Below, piece by piece: positions 23,256-37,089 of a stretch of DNA of 64,000 nt (position 1 is the first letter of the stretch; every line of letters begins with the position of its first letter). The notes under the pieces were generated by a model. It was not told the origin of the DNA and made no database searches. It saw nothing but the letters and a program-made list of their open reading frames with translations. This DNA comes from Mesocentrotus franciscanus (Eukaryota > Echinodermata > Echinoidea > Camarodonta > Strongylocentrotidae). Made by a program: the position numbers and the translations under genes. The stretch lies in contig CP137668.1 of the NCBI GenBank assembly GCA_037976565.1, forward strand, positions 5,867,496 through 5,931,495, in the 5' to 3' direction.

Positions 23256-24819
23256 TTTGTCAATCACGCACACACTCACGTACACACCCTTACAGTCAAG
23301 AGAAACAACGACAACAAATTATGATTATTTTGTTTGTGTGTACCTGTCATATTTAATGTGTGACAGAAAGCATGATTTATCGATAACATTTGCCAAAGAG
23401 CTGCATTTAAGCTCACAACAGATATATCGATATGTGAATTACGTGTTATACAATGTTATAGTCTTTTAAGCTATCAATATTGTACATTGCGATTATTAAC
23501 TATTTGATTATCACAGCCTCAACTACAATTCCTTATCAAATATCTTTTCCTAACGTATACTACATGCACAATTATGTCTTCCATCGTTGAACTAGGTAGC
23601 TATAAATCACCGGTGCCCTTCCAGTACTATAAAGTCCCCCAAAATATTCTCTTTTCTTTGCCGGACATAGTCCCATTCCCTGTTAGACATCGGACAACGA
23701 CTGAGAAATAGCTTCTCAATATAACATTTATTTTGTATTGTCTTTGCTTTCAATAATTCACATGAACTCAATGTTACATTTCTAGTAGTGCATTTAATAT
23801 AAATATTTACATGTTAGCTATATGATATTGCTAATTCAAGGTTAGCTTTAAAAATGAAATTGTTAAATATTCATATGACGACAAATATATTGCACATTTA
23901 CATAAGACTTCAAACACGGTTTATTAAATTAACAGAAAAATATATAATCGACAATAATACGCGAGTTATTTTTGTTAAATAGCACAAGTAAATGTATGAG
24001 TTAAAGTACGTTACGATTTTAACAGCAAAGTACAGATAAGCATGCCAATTTGCAATCAAAATGTAAAATATAAATAAATAATCATCCCAATTAATAAAAG
24101 TAAGAATGTAATCTTCCACTAAAAGGTAATTGATCTAATAACTCGTTATACCCAATAGGATTTGAAAATAGTCTAATGATATTTCAATAACTGACAAAAT
24201 TGATGAATAGAAGAATCGTTGGTTGACATTGATTAAGTTTTCATAATTATGTTTTCTCCAGTTATGAACTGAACTAGCTTATTCTTAATATGTTATTTTG
24301 AATAAAAATGAATGAAATATATGTTTACCTGATGTATGGTATGTTTTATTATCTTTTCCTTCGAAGCATTGCTCTTGATATCTTTGAAAGTGCAATATTT
24401 ATTGCTTTTCATAATTATCGAATGTAAAGTTTTCGTCTTTTCTTATTATTTGGTGTTCATATAATTATTCAAAATTAAGTGGATAATTCATTGAAACATT
24501 TTTTGCTCCTATGTTCTATTTGCTTAAAAAATATAACAAACTTTTGACTATCTGGAAAGATAGACATTTAAAATCATTTCTTATTTTTTTAAAGAAAGTT
24601 TTAGATATCCATTTAGTCCGCGACTGACAATTGAATAAGAAAAATGAAAATTGAAAAAAGAATTGAATTGAAAGTTGAAGAAAAAAAATTGAAATAGGAA
24701 AGCAATTTAAGCCCGACTGGTAATTGTAATTCATCCTGTCAGTCTGACAAACCTAAACGTGTCAACCAAATATTTAAATCTAAATCTATCTATATCGTTT
24801 GTATTCTATTGGAGTGTGT

Positions 24820-27800
24820 TTATAACAGACTTTCTCCACCTGAGTACGGATGAGATGCTAGTAGGTGGCTTTTCAAGGCGTTGCGTTGGTAGAAATCTTT
24901 ACCGCAGTACTGGCAGGCGAACGGTTTCTTCTCCGCGTGTGTGCGTCGGTGAGTGTTCAGCGTACTGGCCAGCGTGAAACCCTTGTTGCAAACTTCGCAG
25001 CGGTAGGGACGTTCGCCTGTGCGAAAGATAAAAGCGATAAGAGAGGTTAAAACGCGGTTGGCAGTAGTATTCACTGTTATTGTCCTTTCATAAATCAGCA
25101 GGGATACCGGTTAGTTCCAACCAATGAACCTATAATTAAGAGACTCTGACATGTTAGGCTCCCTTATGTGCTGTACAATATGAAGCCTGAAAAGGAAAAG
25201 GCCTAAAATGGGAAGTGCCAGGGCCTGAAATCGGACTATGGCCTGAAAACCTCAATACTTTTTACAGGTTTTGATCCACGCAACATAGCTGTTTTACCCT
25301 ATTGAAGCGGTAAACCTTCTTTCCTTAGTTATGACATCCAGTACCGGTATACAGAAACCGATTTGTTTTCTAAAGATTCTTTTCTCAGGAGTTAAAATTA
25401 CCGGTATGGCGGTAGATGTGTGCCTGTAGGTTGCCTTTCTGGTTGAACCCCTTCCCACAGTAGGCGCATGTATACATCTTGACCTCTGAATGCGTGCGCA
25501 TATGGTAGGTCAAGTGGGTCAGTTGCTTGAAGCCACGCCCACATTTCTTGCACTTGTGCGGTTTTTCACCTGCCAAGAAAAAATAAAGATGACCAAAAGA
25601 ATATTGTGATAGTTTATCGATGTGTATTTGATACAGTTTTGCTTTCAGAGTATATTTTCCATATTTTGCTCTGGTTTTGATAAGGCTTTCAGTTTTTCAA
25701 TTTGATGATTAACTTTCAGCCAATAGTTATTTTATTTTGCATAAGCAACCAATGACAAATTATTATTCGATGTATCTAATCGTCTTTCAGAAAGAAAACA
25801 GTAAGTTACTATTTTCATTTTTTTTTCAAGCGCTGTGGGTAGGGGTGTGCCTCTCTCTTTTTTAAATAGATGCAACGGATGTGTCTCAGTACGGTGGAAT
25901 AAATCCACTGCAAAGCGAAAAATGATATTCTAATAACACCAACGACACATGTTAACACTCATCATTTGTCATTCGGATCACGTAAATCAACAAAACGATT
26001 TAAATCTGATACTGGCATAAGTCAATTCTCGAAAAACAAACGCTCGAAACTTAAAACCTTCTCTGAGGCCTTCGATAAAATTATTCACTTGGAGTTGTTC
26101 AGGGTTATGATTTGGGTTCCGAATAGTAATATACGAGTAATACAAAATAAGTGTTGAGGGCTTTTAGCTCCAAAGTGGAAAAGGATGAAGGTTCTGAGGG
26201 CAGAGTTGTACAACGGGTGTGACATCGCATCTATTTCCATCTGATTTGGCGTTCCCTCTCACCAAAAGCAATACTATAACCCAATCTTGTTTAATATTTA
26301 CAAATGCTGTAAAGTCAGTACGAAGGTTGACGTGACAGACTTCAAATTGTAATATTTCATGATAATAAAATCAAACACTAACTGTCACCCCTCCAAAAAA
26401 ATATGTTATACTTGAATTGTATAGTATATGCATGGTAGCTTTCTCCAGATAAACCCTTTTTCACTCTTTAGGTTAGGATGTCAAAAGGAATATCACTACC
26501 TTTAAAGGAGACTATTACACCCCCAAAAAAAAAAAAAAAAAAAAAAAAATCTAATTCAAAATGTGGGCCCATTCCCAAGATTTATCGCATATTTAAAAGG
26601 TGATACATAAGGCCATTGAAATTACTTTAGGTTAATTTTTTTGAAAGTCTTTGCGATCGCGTTATAGGCTCTACGAAAGCCTCAAGATTTTTCATATTGT
26701 CATCAGATTATTTGTTAATGGTCTGACCATTGTTTTTGATGATTTTAATCAAATTGGGGAGTTTAAATATTTGTGGATGGGGTTCATATTATTTTTGTTT
26801 TCACTTGTGCGGTCTTTCACCTGCCAAGAAAAAAATAAAGATGACCAAAAGAATATTGTGATAGTTTATCGATGTGTATTTGATACAATTATTTTTGTGG
26901 GGAGGTCACTTTCATTTCATAAAATAGATGATAATTCTTACCGGTGTGTGTATAGGAGTGTATTTTCATGTCAATCTTTTGATGGAATCCCTTGCCACAA
27001 TACTGACAAACGAATGGTTTGTAGTTGGTATGGGTCCTCATGTGAGTATGAAGGTTCGATGCTCGGTTGAAGGCCTGCAGGGTCAAAGAGAGAAGGAAAT
27101 ATAGATAAGTTCGAAGATTTGCAATCATTTATTCAAATATTAAGTATTGGAAACATATCACACTTTTCCTCTTTCGTCATAATTCACTTGTTCGGGCTGC
27201 GATTTGTTTTGTTTTGATGATGATGATGTGATAGCGCTCTTTCGTAACTTGGCGGTTGAAGCATTTGATTATTTTCGCCACGTGTTACTTATTATAATGT
27301 TATAATGTAATATTTATGAAGGAAATGTGAAATGTATTAAAACATATTCTTGAAGAGAAATAAATCTTTGCTTTCATTCACAGTTTGCAATTTTTAGTCG
27401 AAATGTGCTGTAATTTGTTTAGTTGTTAGGAATCAGTAGCATTGTCACCCACATTTTTTAAGTACTTCACATTTGTTTTGTTAGTTTGATTTTGTTTCTG
27501 CATTTATCGACATGATAAAAAGTAATATACAAACTAGGTACATGTATATTATTAACAAAAGTCAATATATATATATATATATACCTATATCAAGATATCA
27601 TAATATAAATCAATTGAATCATTATACCTTTCAAAAGACACTTTACATGTATAGTTGGCAAATCATTTCAAAATTGAAAACATTACTAAGCAATTAACAA
27701 AGAAAGAAAACAAAATATGAAGTGGTCGTTGCCTACACCCAGGCCTACATGAACAAAAATCACCATTTCACAATGAAATCAAATATAATTATGTACAAAG

Positions 27801-30800
27801 AAACAAACCATTTTGATGTTTTTTTTGGACAATGAAAAAAAAAACCCATTCGACACTGACATTTGATATTGTGTTCCCCTATCCTTTAGAAGTCTCCCTT
27901 CCCTATAATTTGCGCCATGGTTTAACAGTTATTGCTAAAATGTGATATGAGATGACAAACGTTATAAAGATATATACATACTGCTTTGAAATATATAATT
28001 GCATTTTCTATGTTTTACCTTTCCACACTGCGAACATACGTAGGGCTTGACAGTGGTGTGAGTGAGTCGATGGCGGGTAAGGTTCCCTGGCTGACGGAAT
28101 GCTCTCCCGCACAGTTCACAGGAAAACGGTTTGTCTCCAGTATGGATACGCTGCATGATTTAAAGAATAAGTAGGGACAAATGTATGGAATGAGGGGCCA
28201 TAATGAATTTTGAGAAAGAGAGAAGAGTTATCCTACTTTGCATCATCCTTTTGAAGAGTTTTCGCATATCGAATATCTTGCAAAGCAAGGAAACATGTCA
28301 CCACAACCCCTCCACTTACTCCCATTGGTTTAGTCTTCTAAATGTCTGGATAAGCAACATAGGCCTACTATGCACTGTTTCTTCTAATATTCACCAAATA
28401 TTTTAATCATGATTATAGGGAGCGTGTTATGTGAAATTTCTTTGAATTATCATCGTGTATGTATTTCATTAGGAAATTTCATTTAGCCTTTTAGGCCTAC
28501 ATGGTACATGAATATTTTGTTTTACAAAACATAAGTAAAATAGCGAATATGAAAAAAAAAAACATGAAAATTACAAGTAAACAAACATATAAAAACATAT
28601 GCATTGTTTCAAATGAGATTTAAATGTTCAGAAGACACCCAACGGTATTTCATATTACATCTATTGTTTATTGACATTTTACCTCCTTAAGTTATATACA
28701 AGTGTACTATACAAGTATATACAAATACTTAAAGTATTATTTTGAAAATGGTATATAATTAACGATTGAAATGAATGAACGAAAGACACAAGCTTGTGAA
28801 AATACACAGTAACACAACACACCCCTCCCCTCCTTCTTTCAGCCATTCATGCGTCGAGTGTTATCAGTGTATTAAATTGGTAAACGCAATGTTACGTAAC
28901 GTTTCTTTCCAAGAATAAAAAAGGCCTCTGTATCCTTTTAATTAAACTCTTTTTACTACAGCCTATAGCTGTGAATCCCCTAGAAACATCGTCCTTTGGA
29001 AATATGGAAGACAAAAAGGACAAGCACTGGTCTTTGGCAGTGAGGATGATAATACGAAAGTGTCTTTTTAATTGCGCTATTGCTCTATAGGACTTGGTAA
29101 GAAATCGATACGAGCCGAAGCCTCCGGTTCATTTTACGCCGGAACCCCAGGGCTTATCAACTAGTGAATGACCGACGTGAATGGCAAGGATAATTGTGGT
29201 GATTTTCTTCTTCTATCAGCAGCTTACTAATAGGCCTGATATTGTATCGATTTTATCAAGAAAACAGCTTATTACAAGTGTAATATTCATTAAATCAGCT
29301 CTCGCTTCAGTAAAGTTGCACGTATTACATGTAATTTTTTCTTTTTCTTTTGTCATTTATGAGAAGAAGATTAGGTTCTTAAAATCTGTTTTTGTCGGAA
29401 TATTGTATACGTTGAATTGGTATGGTTAACTTTGAAATTGGATTGACATGGTCTGGCTATGAACAAACATAATTGTTTAACACGCGATATTTTTTCAATA
29501 AAAAACCCGTAAAAAAAAAAATCAGCGTTGAGGCTAAATTGGAGATTCCATCCTCGTGCGTATTCCCAACGCCACGCCACCGCCACCAAAATCAAAATAT
29601 TCGCTTCATTTTTCATAAAGACATTTTTCTGCAATTAGGTCTTTGGAAGATTTTGTTCTCCCTGAATCAGGAGTTCCAGATTCTCAAAAGTCTTCATTCT
29701 TCCATCTTTGCTCAGTAATGATATACCCACATTAACTATTCGAGTTAAATGACACTGTCTCGTCTAATGGGCGAAATTGCATAATGTATGAAACTATTGT
29801 ACTGGGAAGCCACAAAGTGACATAATGAACATTGAAGAAACCTCCCACAAGTATATCCTTTATGCATGATATCCTGAGTAACAAAATTTTAGTTCGTTCG
29901 CGTGCCCCTCTTTTATTCCCCGGCATTATCATACAGTCGAATCGATATTTGGCGCGTGGAGGCAGGGTTTTGAGGATAAGCAGAGACCCTATATTGATCC
30001 TCCAAACAAAATACCCGGTGTTTCATTCTTACGTAATACTCTCAAGCTGCCACTCTTTTGTGTCACTTGGTAAGATAAAGCTGAACAAAAAGACAGTGGA
30101 ATTTAAACACAACCCCCACCTGGCATTTAGCAAACAGAAAACCCCTTCCCCTGTAAAGACGACATTGGAACCGTTATTTGTTTCATTTCTTTGTGTGAGA
30201 CAAGTGAAATAAGATAGAACCAGGGAAAGTGGTAATAAGTATTTCGGTCAGAGAGCAGCGAGTTAAGCCAGCTTTGTCTGCAGATTATAGTTTTGTGCAC
30301 AGCTGCCGCTGTGAACATCAAAACATGAATGAATGAACACAAGGGAGAATATAGAATGAATGAAAACTGAAAGTATCTTAAAATGTTAAAGCGGAATATA
30401 ATGTCCCTCTCAGTGGGACGCAATAAAGCTTATCCAAATCTTGTTATTTCGATTAATTCCAAAAGCGCAATATGGCGGACACAAAACAGGAATGACTCTT
30501 ACTCGTAGACTTATTAGTACAAGAATGATAACTAATCAGAATGTAAAGCGCTTAGAAACGAAATAATAAAATAATAAAACAAACGAATAATTAAGCGATA
30601 TATAAAATAAAGTGACTATTTTCCCTTTTTTTATACATTTCCTGCCATGGTCAACAGGTTTATTATTGCAACAATTATTACCAGTATTACAAGAAAATTG
30701 TATGAATTCCAGTATGAATTCCAGATATATTACATATTCTCAAGAACGCAATCTAAATCTCAAATTTGTACAACAAATATATTGGTTTACCTTGTGTGTG

Positions 30801-33694
30801 ACTAGTGTATTGCTTCTGCTGAATCCCTTGCCACAGACGTCACACATGTACTTCCGGGGTTGTGGTGTCTTGGCACTGTTTGATCTTCGACCCTTGGTCT
30901 CTCCCTTGAATTTTGGAATCATGGGAAGGTTAGTTTTCTCATCCACGTTGGGCTGGCATCCAGTCTTTGCATCCGCCTCCGGGATTGGGTTTTGTTCATC
31001 CTGCAGAAGATACTGTTCTTCGGGGTCTTGTAATAGGTGTTGCTGTTCTGCTTCCTGGGCGCTGTCTAAGTCATGCCGAAATTCGTTGTCGATGCCATTT
31101 TGGATGTACTCTACGCCAAGGATGGGTTGCCTGGTGAGACGCTTCCCACCGACCGGTGAGGGTGAATGATGATCACTGTCGTCATCATCAATGCTCGCCT
31201 GAGAGAGGGGGTAACGTGGCTGATTTAGGATAGTCGGACTGTGGTATGCATTGGAGAGTGGTGACGGGGAGTTGCTGCTTTCGTCTTGTTCACTAAAGGT
31301 GGGCTTCACACTGCATATTGGCGGTTGGTCAAAGTCAGGCTGTGGTGATGCATGGGATGCCATTGGTGGTGACATTTCCATCCTCTTTGATGATAGTTGT
31401 CCCTCTGACCCAAATATTGATTACGCTCAACTGGTCTTAGGCCAAAGCCACCAGGGTACTTTTGAGCCAAGAGATGACCATATGGAATACCGAAGAAAGG
31501 GTAGGACGATGGGTGGATAGCTGATGACATCGGAGGATATCGTGGATAGTCATCGGCTTCTGACCCGACACCAGGTAGTCTAACTGGCCCTCCTAGAGAG
31601 CGTTTCTTAAAGGACAGAACGTCTTCTGGATGATAGTCCTTAGACATTCTGGTAAACTCCTGCTTCTCGTCTTCATGCGCTTCTCGAGATGGTCCACGAA
31701 CCTTCAGATCCAGAGGTTCATCTAAAGGCTTTGACACAAAAGCTCCATGTGGCATTTGGTACAATCCGCGTTTGGGATCTGCAATGAGGTACGCCGAAGC
31801 GGGATGATTCAAGAGGCGATCGCGGAGGATATTATGGCCCGCGAGCTCGGGGTATCCAGCCAGCCAGGGGTTAAGGACCAACCGCTGTGGGTCTACGCTT
31901 CCAGCTAGAGGGCCAAACCCAACTCCGAGGTTTTCTGGCATGGGGGCACCAGGATGAACCTTATCAAAAGCTGAACCAGCGGACATGCGGAGGAGTGGCG
32001 GGGGAGGAGGGTACAGACCAGGAGCCAGTGTGTAAGCGGGGTGAAAATTCATCAAGCCTCGTGCTTCCATGTCCATCTCAACAGCATTGAGTTCGCGCTT
32101 TGAGAGACCTTTTGTGCAGATGTGTTGACCAAACCGTGAAGGAGAGAGTCCCCGCTCCGAACCTCTCATACGTATGTCCTCCCCATCTGCAACAATAACG
32201 TTTAGAAAACAGCGGTCAATAACTAGTATTAAAATTTGACATCTTTATTGAAGAGTAGTTAATGATAAGGACACTTACAGATGTGTGATATAGCCCTTTC
32301 TTCGTTTATTTGATTTTTTTAATAATGTCAAAGTCCAAAATGTTGAAATTCCAGAATTGAAACATAAAACCGTTTAAAGGCAACTTTTGTCAGTTAAGCC
32401 CTATTTTATAAATCCTCTGTATAATGTATTGGTGCTAGGAGTGTGAAATGTAATTCCGCTCTTCGAACTATTTTTGTACTTCTTAAAGAAGTACAATAGC
32501 AGAGCGGAATTCCACTGAACCGCATTATAGTTTATACACCAGCCTGCAATAATTTATATCATTAAATTAATGATGTGAACTGTAGGTATGTCAACTAATT
32601 ATATTACGACCTATATAGGATAACCGATAATTACTTGAAGAAAAAATATGAATGAATGGAAAATGAATAATTATATGACGTATAAACTATGATAATATTA
32701 ATAATGATAATAATATTGATAATTGAGAAGAAGAAGAAGAAGAAGAAGAAGAAGAAGAGTAATAACATTGATAGTAATTGTAACAATAAGTGGAAAATGA
32801 AGAATGGCGTTATCATTCATGATGAATTAAAAAACAAACCAGTCCATTACTTTGAAATGGTCATTAAAACTCGGACTATGTTCATTTTCATGTATTATCT
32901 GAGTGTAATTTACAACCAGTGCAGAGCGTATACTCTGACTCATTCTCTAATCAATGTGTCAGTTACGTAACTTCTTAATAAATCATTAATCATGAATGAA
33001 CTATTTGGATGTCAAATGTATAACGAATTTAATTTTGCATAACATTACATGACTATTTATCTGTTTTGTAGGAGGCAATCGTATTAACATGATGATATAA
33101 ATCATCATCTAATTATCAAAAAAAGAAAAAGAAAGAAACTTAATGAAGGAAATAAAGGAAAATATATTTTGCTATTATTCAGTACTGTTGTTATCATTTT
33201 TTTGTATTGCTTTTGTTTCCTTCCTCAACTAAATGACTTAATTCTAAGCGGAGAAGGGCATTCTAGTAGGCCTTTTGCTTAAAAAAATTCATTTATTTAT
33301 CTCTCACTTTGCTGATCATTTTACATTATCTCTCTCGCTTGGCTGGAGTGGATAAAGAAATCAACTGAAATATATATAAAAGAAATCAAGGAATAATGAT
33401 ACAGACAAATCAGAAACGAAATACTTTCAAGTAACTGTTCTCACATAAGAAATAGAATAAAAGAACAATGCAGGAATACATTAGAGGAGAGTCAAATGAA
33501 AATAGAAGAAATGAGATTTCATAAAACAAGAAAGACACAGAACAGCACCAACAAACTAACAAAAATAAATAAAAAAGTAAAAACAATTGGGTGAACTGCT
33601 TACCCCCATGACCCATTTCATGACGAGCTAGCAACTCATCTGCAATGTTGTCTACTCGTGCTCGCTTGTGTTTGATAAGAAAAGCACGGGGCAT
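24820..33694 (-). CDS. SNAG-domain transcription factor with eight C2H2 zinc fingers (six coding exons)
   Basis: Exons in order: 33604-33694, 30791-32186, 28019-28150, 26942-27074, 25402-25569, 24820-25016; about 705 residues once one missing base in exon 2 is allowed for. It starts [11 protein letters not shown], a SNAG motif as in Gfi1, Ovo and Scratch proteins, which recruits LSD1/CoREST. A Pro-rich linker contains PLDLK (~188-192), a CtBP-type motif, then acidic, Ser-rich sequence. Fingers begin [11 protein letters not shown] and continue through seven more with TGE-type linkers; the last ends H-x4-H, then PYSGGESLL and stop. Four introns fall within the finger region. Fingers 2-5 resemble Fezf in order, and finger 4 ([15 protein letters not shown]) is also close to Gfi1. 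I cannot place it in a named subfamily. Expected role: nuclear DNA-binding repressor. The frame break at 31376-31423 is probably an assembly error. Confidence 0.88.
26611..26662. mobile_element. Solo end of the GCGATCGCAAAGACTT MITE family
   Basis: On the - strand it reads AACGCGATCGCAAAGACTTT and on to TAATTTCAATGGCC, matching the right end of the full element at 43071-43262. Confidence 0.7.
26801..26889 (-). pseudogene. Duplicated fragment of finger exon 5 with its 3' splice site
   Basis: About 88 bp nearly identical (about three changes) to 25551-25637: intron end, CTTGGCAG acceptor and the first ~18 coding bases (GERPHK instead of GEKPHK). The copy breaks off before the first finger cysteine. 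Confidence 0.85.
27075..28018 (-). other. Intron between finger exons 3 and 4
   Basis: AT-rich, with a (TA)n tract at about 27564-27582. No gene or recognised element. Confidence 0.6.
28151..30790 (-). other. Intron between exons 2 and 3 of the zinc-finger gene
   Basis: 2.6 kb of AT-rich sequence. Open frames of 60-126 codons occur on both strands, but none shows a domain, a composition shift or plausible splice borders. Nothing else is recognised. Confidence 0.6.
32187..33603 (-). other. Intron 1 of the zinc-finger gene, with nested hairpin
   Basis: Separates the 30-codon SNAG exon from the rest of the gene. Holds a 60-nt nested hairpin (32452-32511) and a (GAA)n tract at 32727-32757. No coding signal. 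Confidence 0.7.
32452..32511. repeat. Nested perfect hairpin
   Basis: The outer arms AATTCCGCTCT (32452-32462) and AGAGCGGAATT (32501-32511) pair perfectly. Inside, TTGTACTTCTT and AAGAAGTACAA (32474-32496) form a 23-nt palindrome around a single A. Confidence 0.9.
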
Positions 33695-34849
33695 GGTTGA
33701 GAGTGAACGGGAGACTTCCCGGTACCTTGGCGACGAATTCTCGCTAGTTGGGCTGATTTATTGATAGTTTTCTACGGCGTTCTGGATATTGTGGCGCCGC
33801 AGGCCAACGGCGGAGGAATTGCGAGGAGTTAATTAACTCGGACTCCACTTCAGTGGTAGAAATGTTCTGAAATGATAACAGATTTTAAAATATTAATCTT
33901 AATCATAAAATATAAGTGAATTGAATTGCAGTCATTTCCCATAACAATCTGCAAAAAAATTATATGATTTTTAGGTAATATATTTATCACACAGTGAAGT
34001 TTTTAAATGGTTATGCCGGCGTAAGTTGTCAACAAAATATTCGATCAATGCTTTTGTGATAAATAATTCGATGTTTCGGAATGGTTGTGATAAATCTTAT
34101 GTCATAATATTTGCAGTTTACTCAAGAGTTAACTTTATCCACATAACATTTTGTTTGAAGAAGAAAAGACATCGAATTTAGAGTAAACAATACCAAAATA
34201 ATTATGCTCGTACATTGTGGTATACTGGACACGATTCAACACTACTTCCAGTATCTGGTTTATGTTGATTATTCTCAATTTACCAGTTCAAAAATGGAGT
34301 TTTACGCAATATGCACACATCTTCCACATTGGTTAATAACGATTAAGATTATCAGATGTTTGTCCGACATATACTGTGTATACATACATTGATCTTAATC
34401 TTGACTATTATGAAATCCAAAAATGATATCAAAATAATGCCCCAAAAAAGATAAATAAAAGAATAAAAAGACATTAACCAGGCATGAAGGCAGTTATGGC
34501 CTTTAAAAAAATGTGAGATGTATCTCTTTTTAAAGGAAAATCAACAAACATTGAAGCAGGTTTCAGCATTTTTATGAAAAAGTAACGAGGATATAAAATT
34601 TGTCCTTTTTTGTAATTTTTTTTAATGGTTTATAATTTTGTGTTCTTGCTCTAATAACAACCGTCTCCAATATTTATTTTCCCCAGGAATTTAGCGCCTG
34701 GTATCAACTATCAAGGCATGTTTTATTGGATTTAAACAAGCAAAAACAGAAATGTAAAATATGAAAATAAAGTTACTGATGGATAAATCATATCGCCCAA
34801 ATTATTGTCCTTCTTCTTGAGGATAATGGTGTGCTTTAATCACAATTTG

Positions 34850-34955
34850 GAAAGTAGGATTGACCAATTTTGTCTTCAATGTAGTTACAATGAAATAGCA
34901 TGTCGTAATAAAATTGTCTTGTCTCGTCTGGTCTTGTCTTGATACTAGATGTTGT
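34850..34955 (+). mobile_element. Probable non-LTR retrotransposon 3' end with TTGTC-type tail
   Basis: AATAAAATTGTCTTGTCTCG followed by further TTGTC-like units. A polyadenylation-like hexamer running into a pentamer tail is the pattern of some LINE 3' ends. The 5' limit is unknown. Confidence 0.45.
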
Positions 34956-37089
34956 GCCTTATACAATTATTCACGCCATGTCGCTAATACCAGAAAATAT
35001 GTTTGATCACGTCGATTGCACAGACATTGATAAAGGAAGCTACTTGAAAAGTTTCTTGTTTAAACAAACGCAGAGCCGTATTTACAAAGCACAGTGAAAG
35101 TACAAGCCTTTCACAACAAACAAAGGCAGAGGATTAGCAAGTTTGACTTTTCTAAAAAAGAATCTGAAGAAGCTTTCGAAATAAAGGACAGGTTGGGAGA
35201 TTTCCATTCTTTTATCTCTAGTGTTATTTTACTTTTAAGAGAATACGTTGTTTTCGTGAATCGCAGACTTATACCTAAGCCCACTTCTTCACAGTTTACT
35301 CCCATCCAATAGTAGCGAAAGAGAAAAGGTTGGCACCGCGGAGGGTCCGGGGACAAACGCAATCGTGAGCGCCCATCAAATAGCTTGATCGGCTGAGCAA
35401 AGGCCACTCAGTCTTAAGAAAAGTGTCGAGTTTTGTGGAGTTCAAACAAAGCTCAACAATAGTCCCTTCATCGACAAACTTCTCCAGAATACAACTTTTA
35501 GACTTATATGCATGATGTGCAGGTCTGAGTGTTTGAAGAAGTTGTCGGTACGGCTCAGTTTTGCATTTTTGAGTATTGACATTTTGAAATTGGAAAGAGG
35601 AGTGAAGCTGGTTTGTAGCGTATCATCAAGCAAAACATCGACATTCCAAGGAGATTGAAAGCTTTTCTTATGGATATATGAAAACACTTCTGCAGAGAAC
35701 AAAACCTTCGATTGTTCTGAAGGGAGGAAACTGGTGTAGTGTTTGGTAAACAATCTGAAGATCTTCTGTGTATCAAAAGAAAATGAGAATCTAAAACCGG
35801 TAGCGGCTTATCACCAGTGGGCAAACAATTAAAAGACTTTCTATTTTTTTAAACTTTAGCTGTGTCTAATAAAGCGTCTCTCGTATGCCAATATGGTATA
35901 GTGATATGTATCTCTGAAGAGCATAAGAAGGAAATACTATTAGAAAAATTGGTATGGCCGTTGCTAATAAAGAAAAGAAAATAGAGCAATCATTCCATGC
36001 AAGCACATTTCAAAATTTGATTAATAAATCAATGAAAGATAGTCTATTTAAACCTAGAGATTTAAAGCCGCGTAATGTAGAGAACAATTCTTGAAGAAAA
36101 AGAAAGAAAAAAAGAAACTATGCATAACATCTCGAGAGAATTTGCAAAAAACCAACAAATGAGAACAACCAAAAACATCAACATATTATTTTTTAAGAAC
36201 GAATGATGATCTTTCGCGGACACCTCAACCATTTATGTTTCTTTCTGCAATATCTAGTATTGTATGCTCCATACTTCAAGAAAAGGGTTTATCATACTGT
36301 AACTTTAGACGTATAATCCATAATTATAATGTATTAAAAATACTGTTATATAAATCATTAAATTTTTGCCATTGTGATTATATAAATGTCGCCCGGGTAA
36401 ACATAAAAAGTGCATTGTTTTTCTTTTTGCAATCTTGAGAGGCAATAATACCTGACACTAATTGACAATTGATATTTCCGAAATTGGAATGATCGAACGG
36501 TTTTAATGCATATTTTATGGAAGAGACTTTAACTTATGTTTCCTCCATACCTTGTCATAATCTTGTATGTGTACTCAGAGAAACTCCTATGACAGTATTG
36601 GACTCTGAGTTTTTATTTCACGGTAATTGAGATATGAAATGAAACGGATATTTTGTTTAATCACTATATCATTTTTAAAGGAAATATTGTGCCTTGATAG
36701 TCTTTAGAAAAGTTTGACACAAATTGTAGATAATAGGAAACAAATGCACTATATCATAAAATGAATACATGCGAATATTTTACTCATGATATCGCAGACG
36801 GTTAGGTGATTGAATACACAATTATGTCAGAGCAGTTTCAAATAAATCCAGCTCAAGTCATTTAAAGTTCTGGTGGAAAACGATTGAAATAACAGATCGC
36901 TACTGCACAAAATTCAATGTGCATAGAAATGGAGAGGGGCAACACTGGTGAAAAACTAAAGTGTCTAAAGACGTGGATTCCTTTGAGAAAGAACCTATTG
37001 GTTGGTCTTTAAGATCGCTTTTAATTATTATTTTAAAAATGAGTGAAGCGAATGTTTATTTATTTATATGATTATGTAATCGTGTTTTC

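Larger units (their letters stand above)
21456..24819. other. Intergenic region between the tetraspan and zinc-finger genes (converging 3' ends)
   Basis: No supported gene. Contents: (CT)n/(TC)n microsatellite at 22330-22435, foldback transposon 22477-23009, (ATT)n array 23160-23255, then AT-rich sequence to the stop of the zinc-finger gene. Both flanking genes end here, so their 3' UTRs must lie within it. Confidence 0.7.
25570..26941 (-). other. Intron between finger exons 4 and 5, with duplicated exon fragment and MITE end
   Basis: Contains a second copy of the exon 5 acceptor region at 26801-26889, a solo MITE end at 26611-26662 and a poly-A tract at 26526-26550. The rest is AT-rich with no coding signal. 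Confidence 0.7.
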
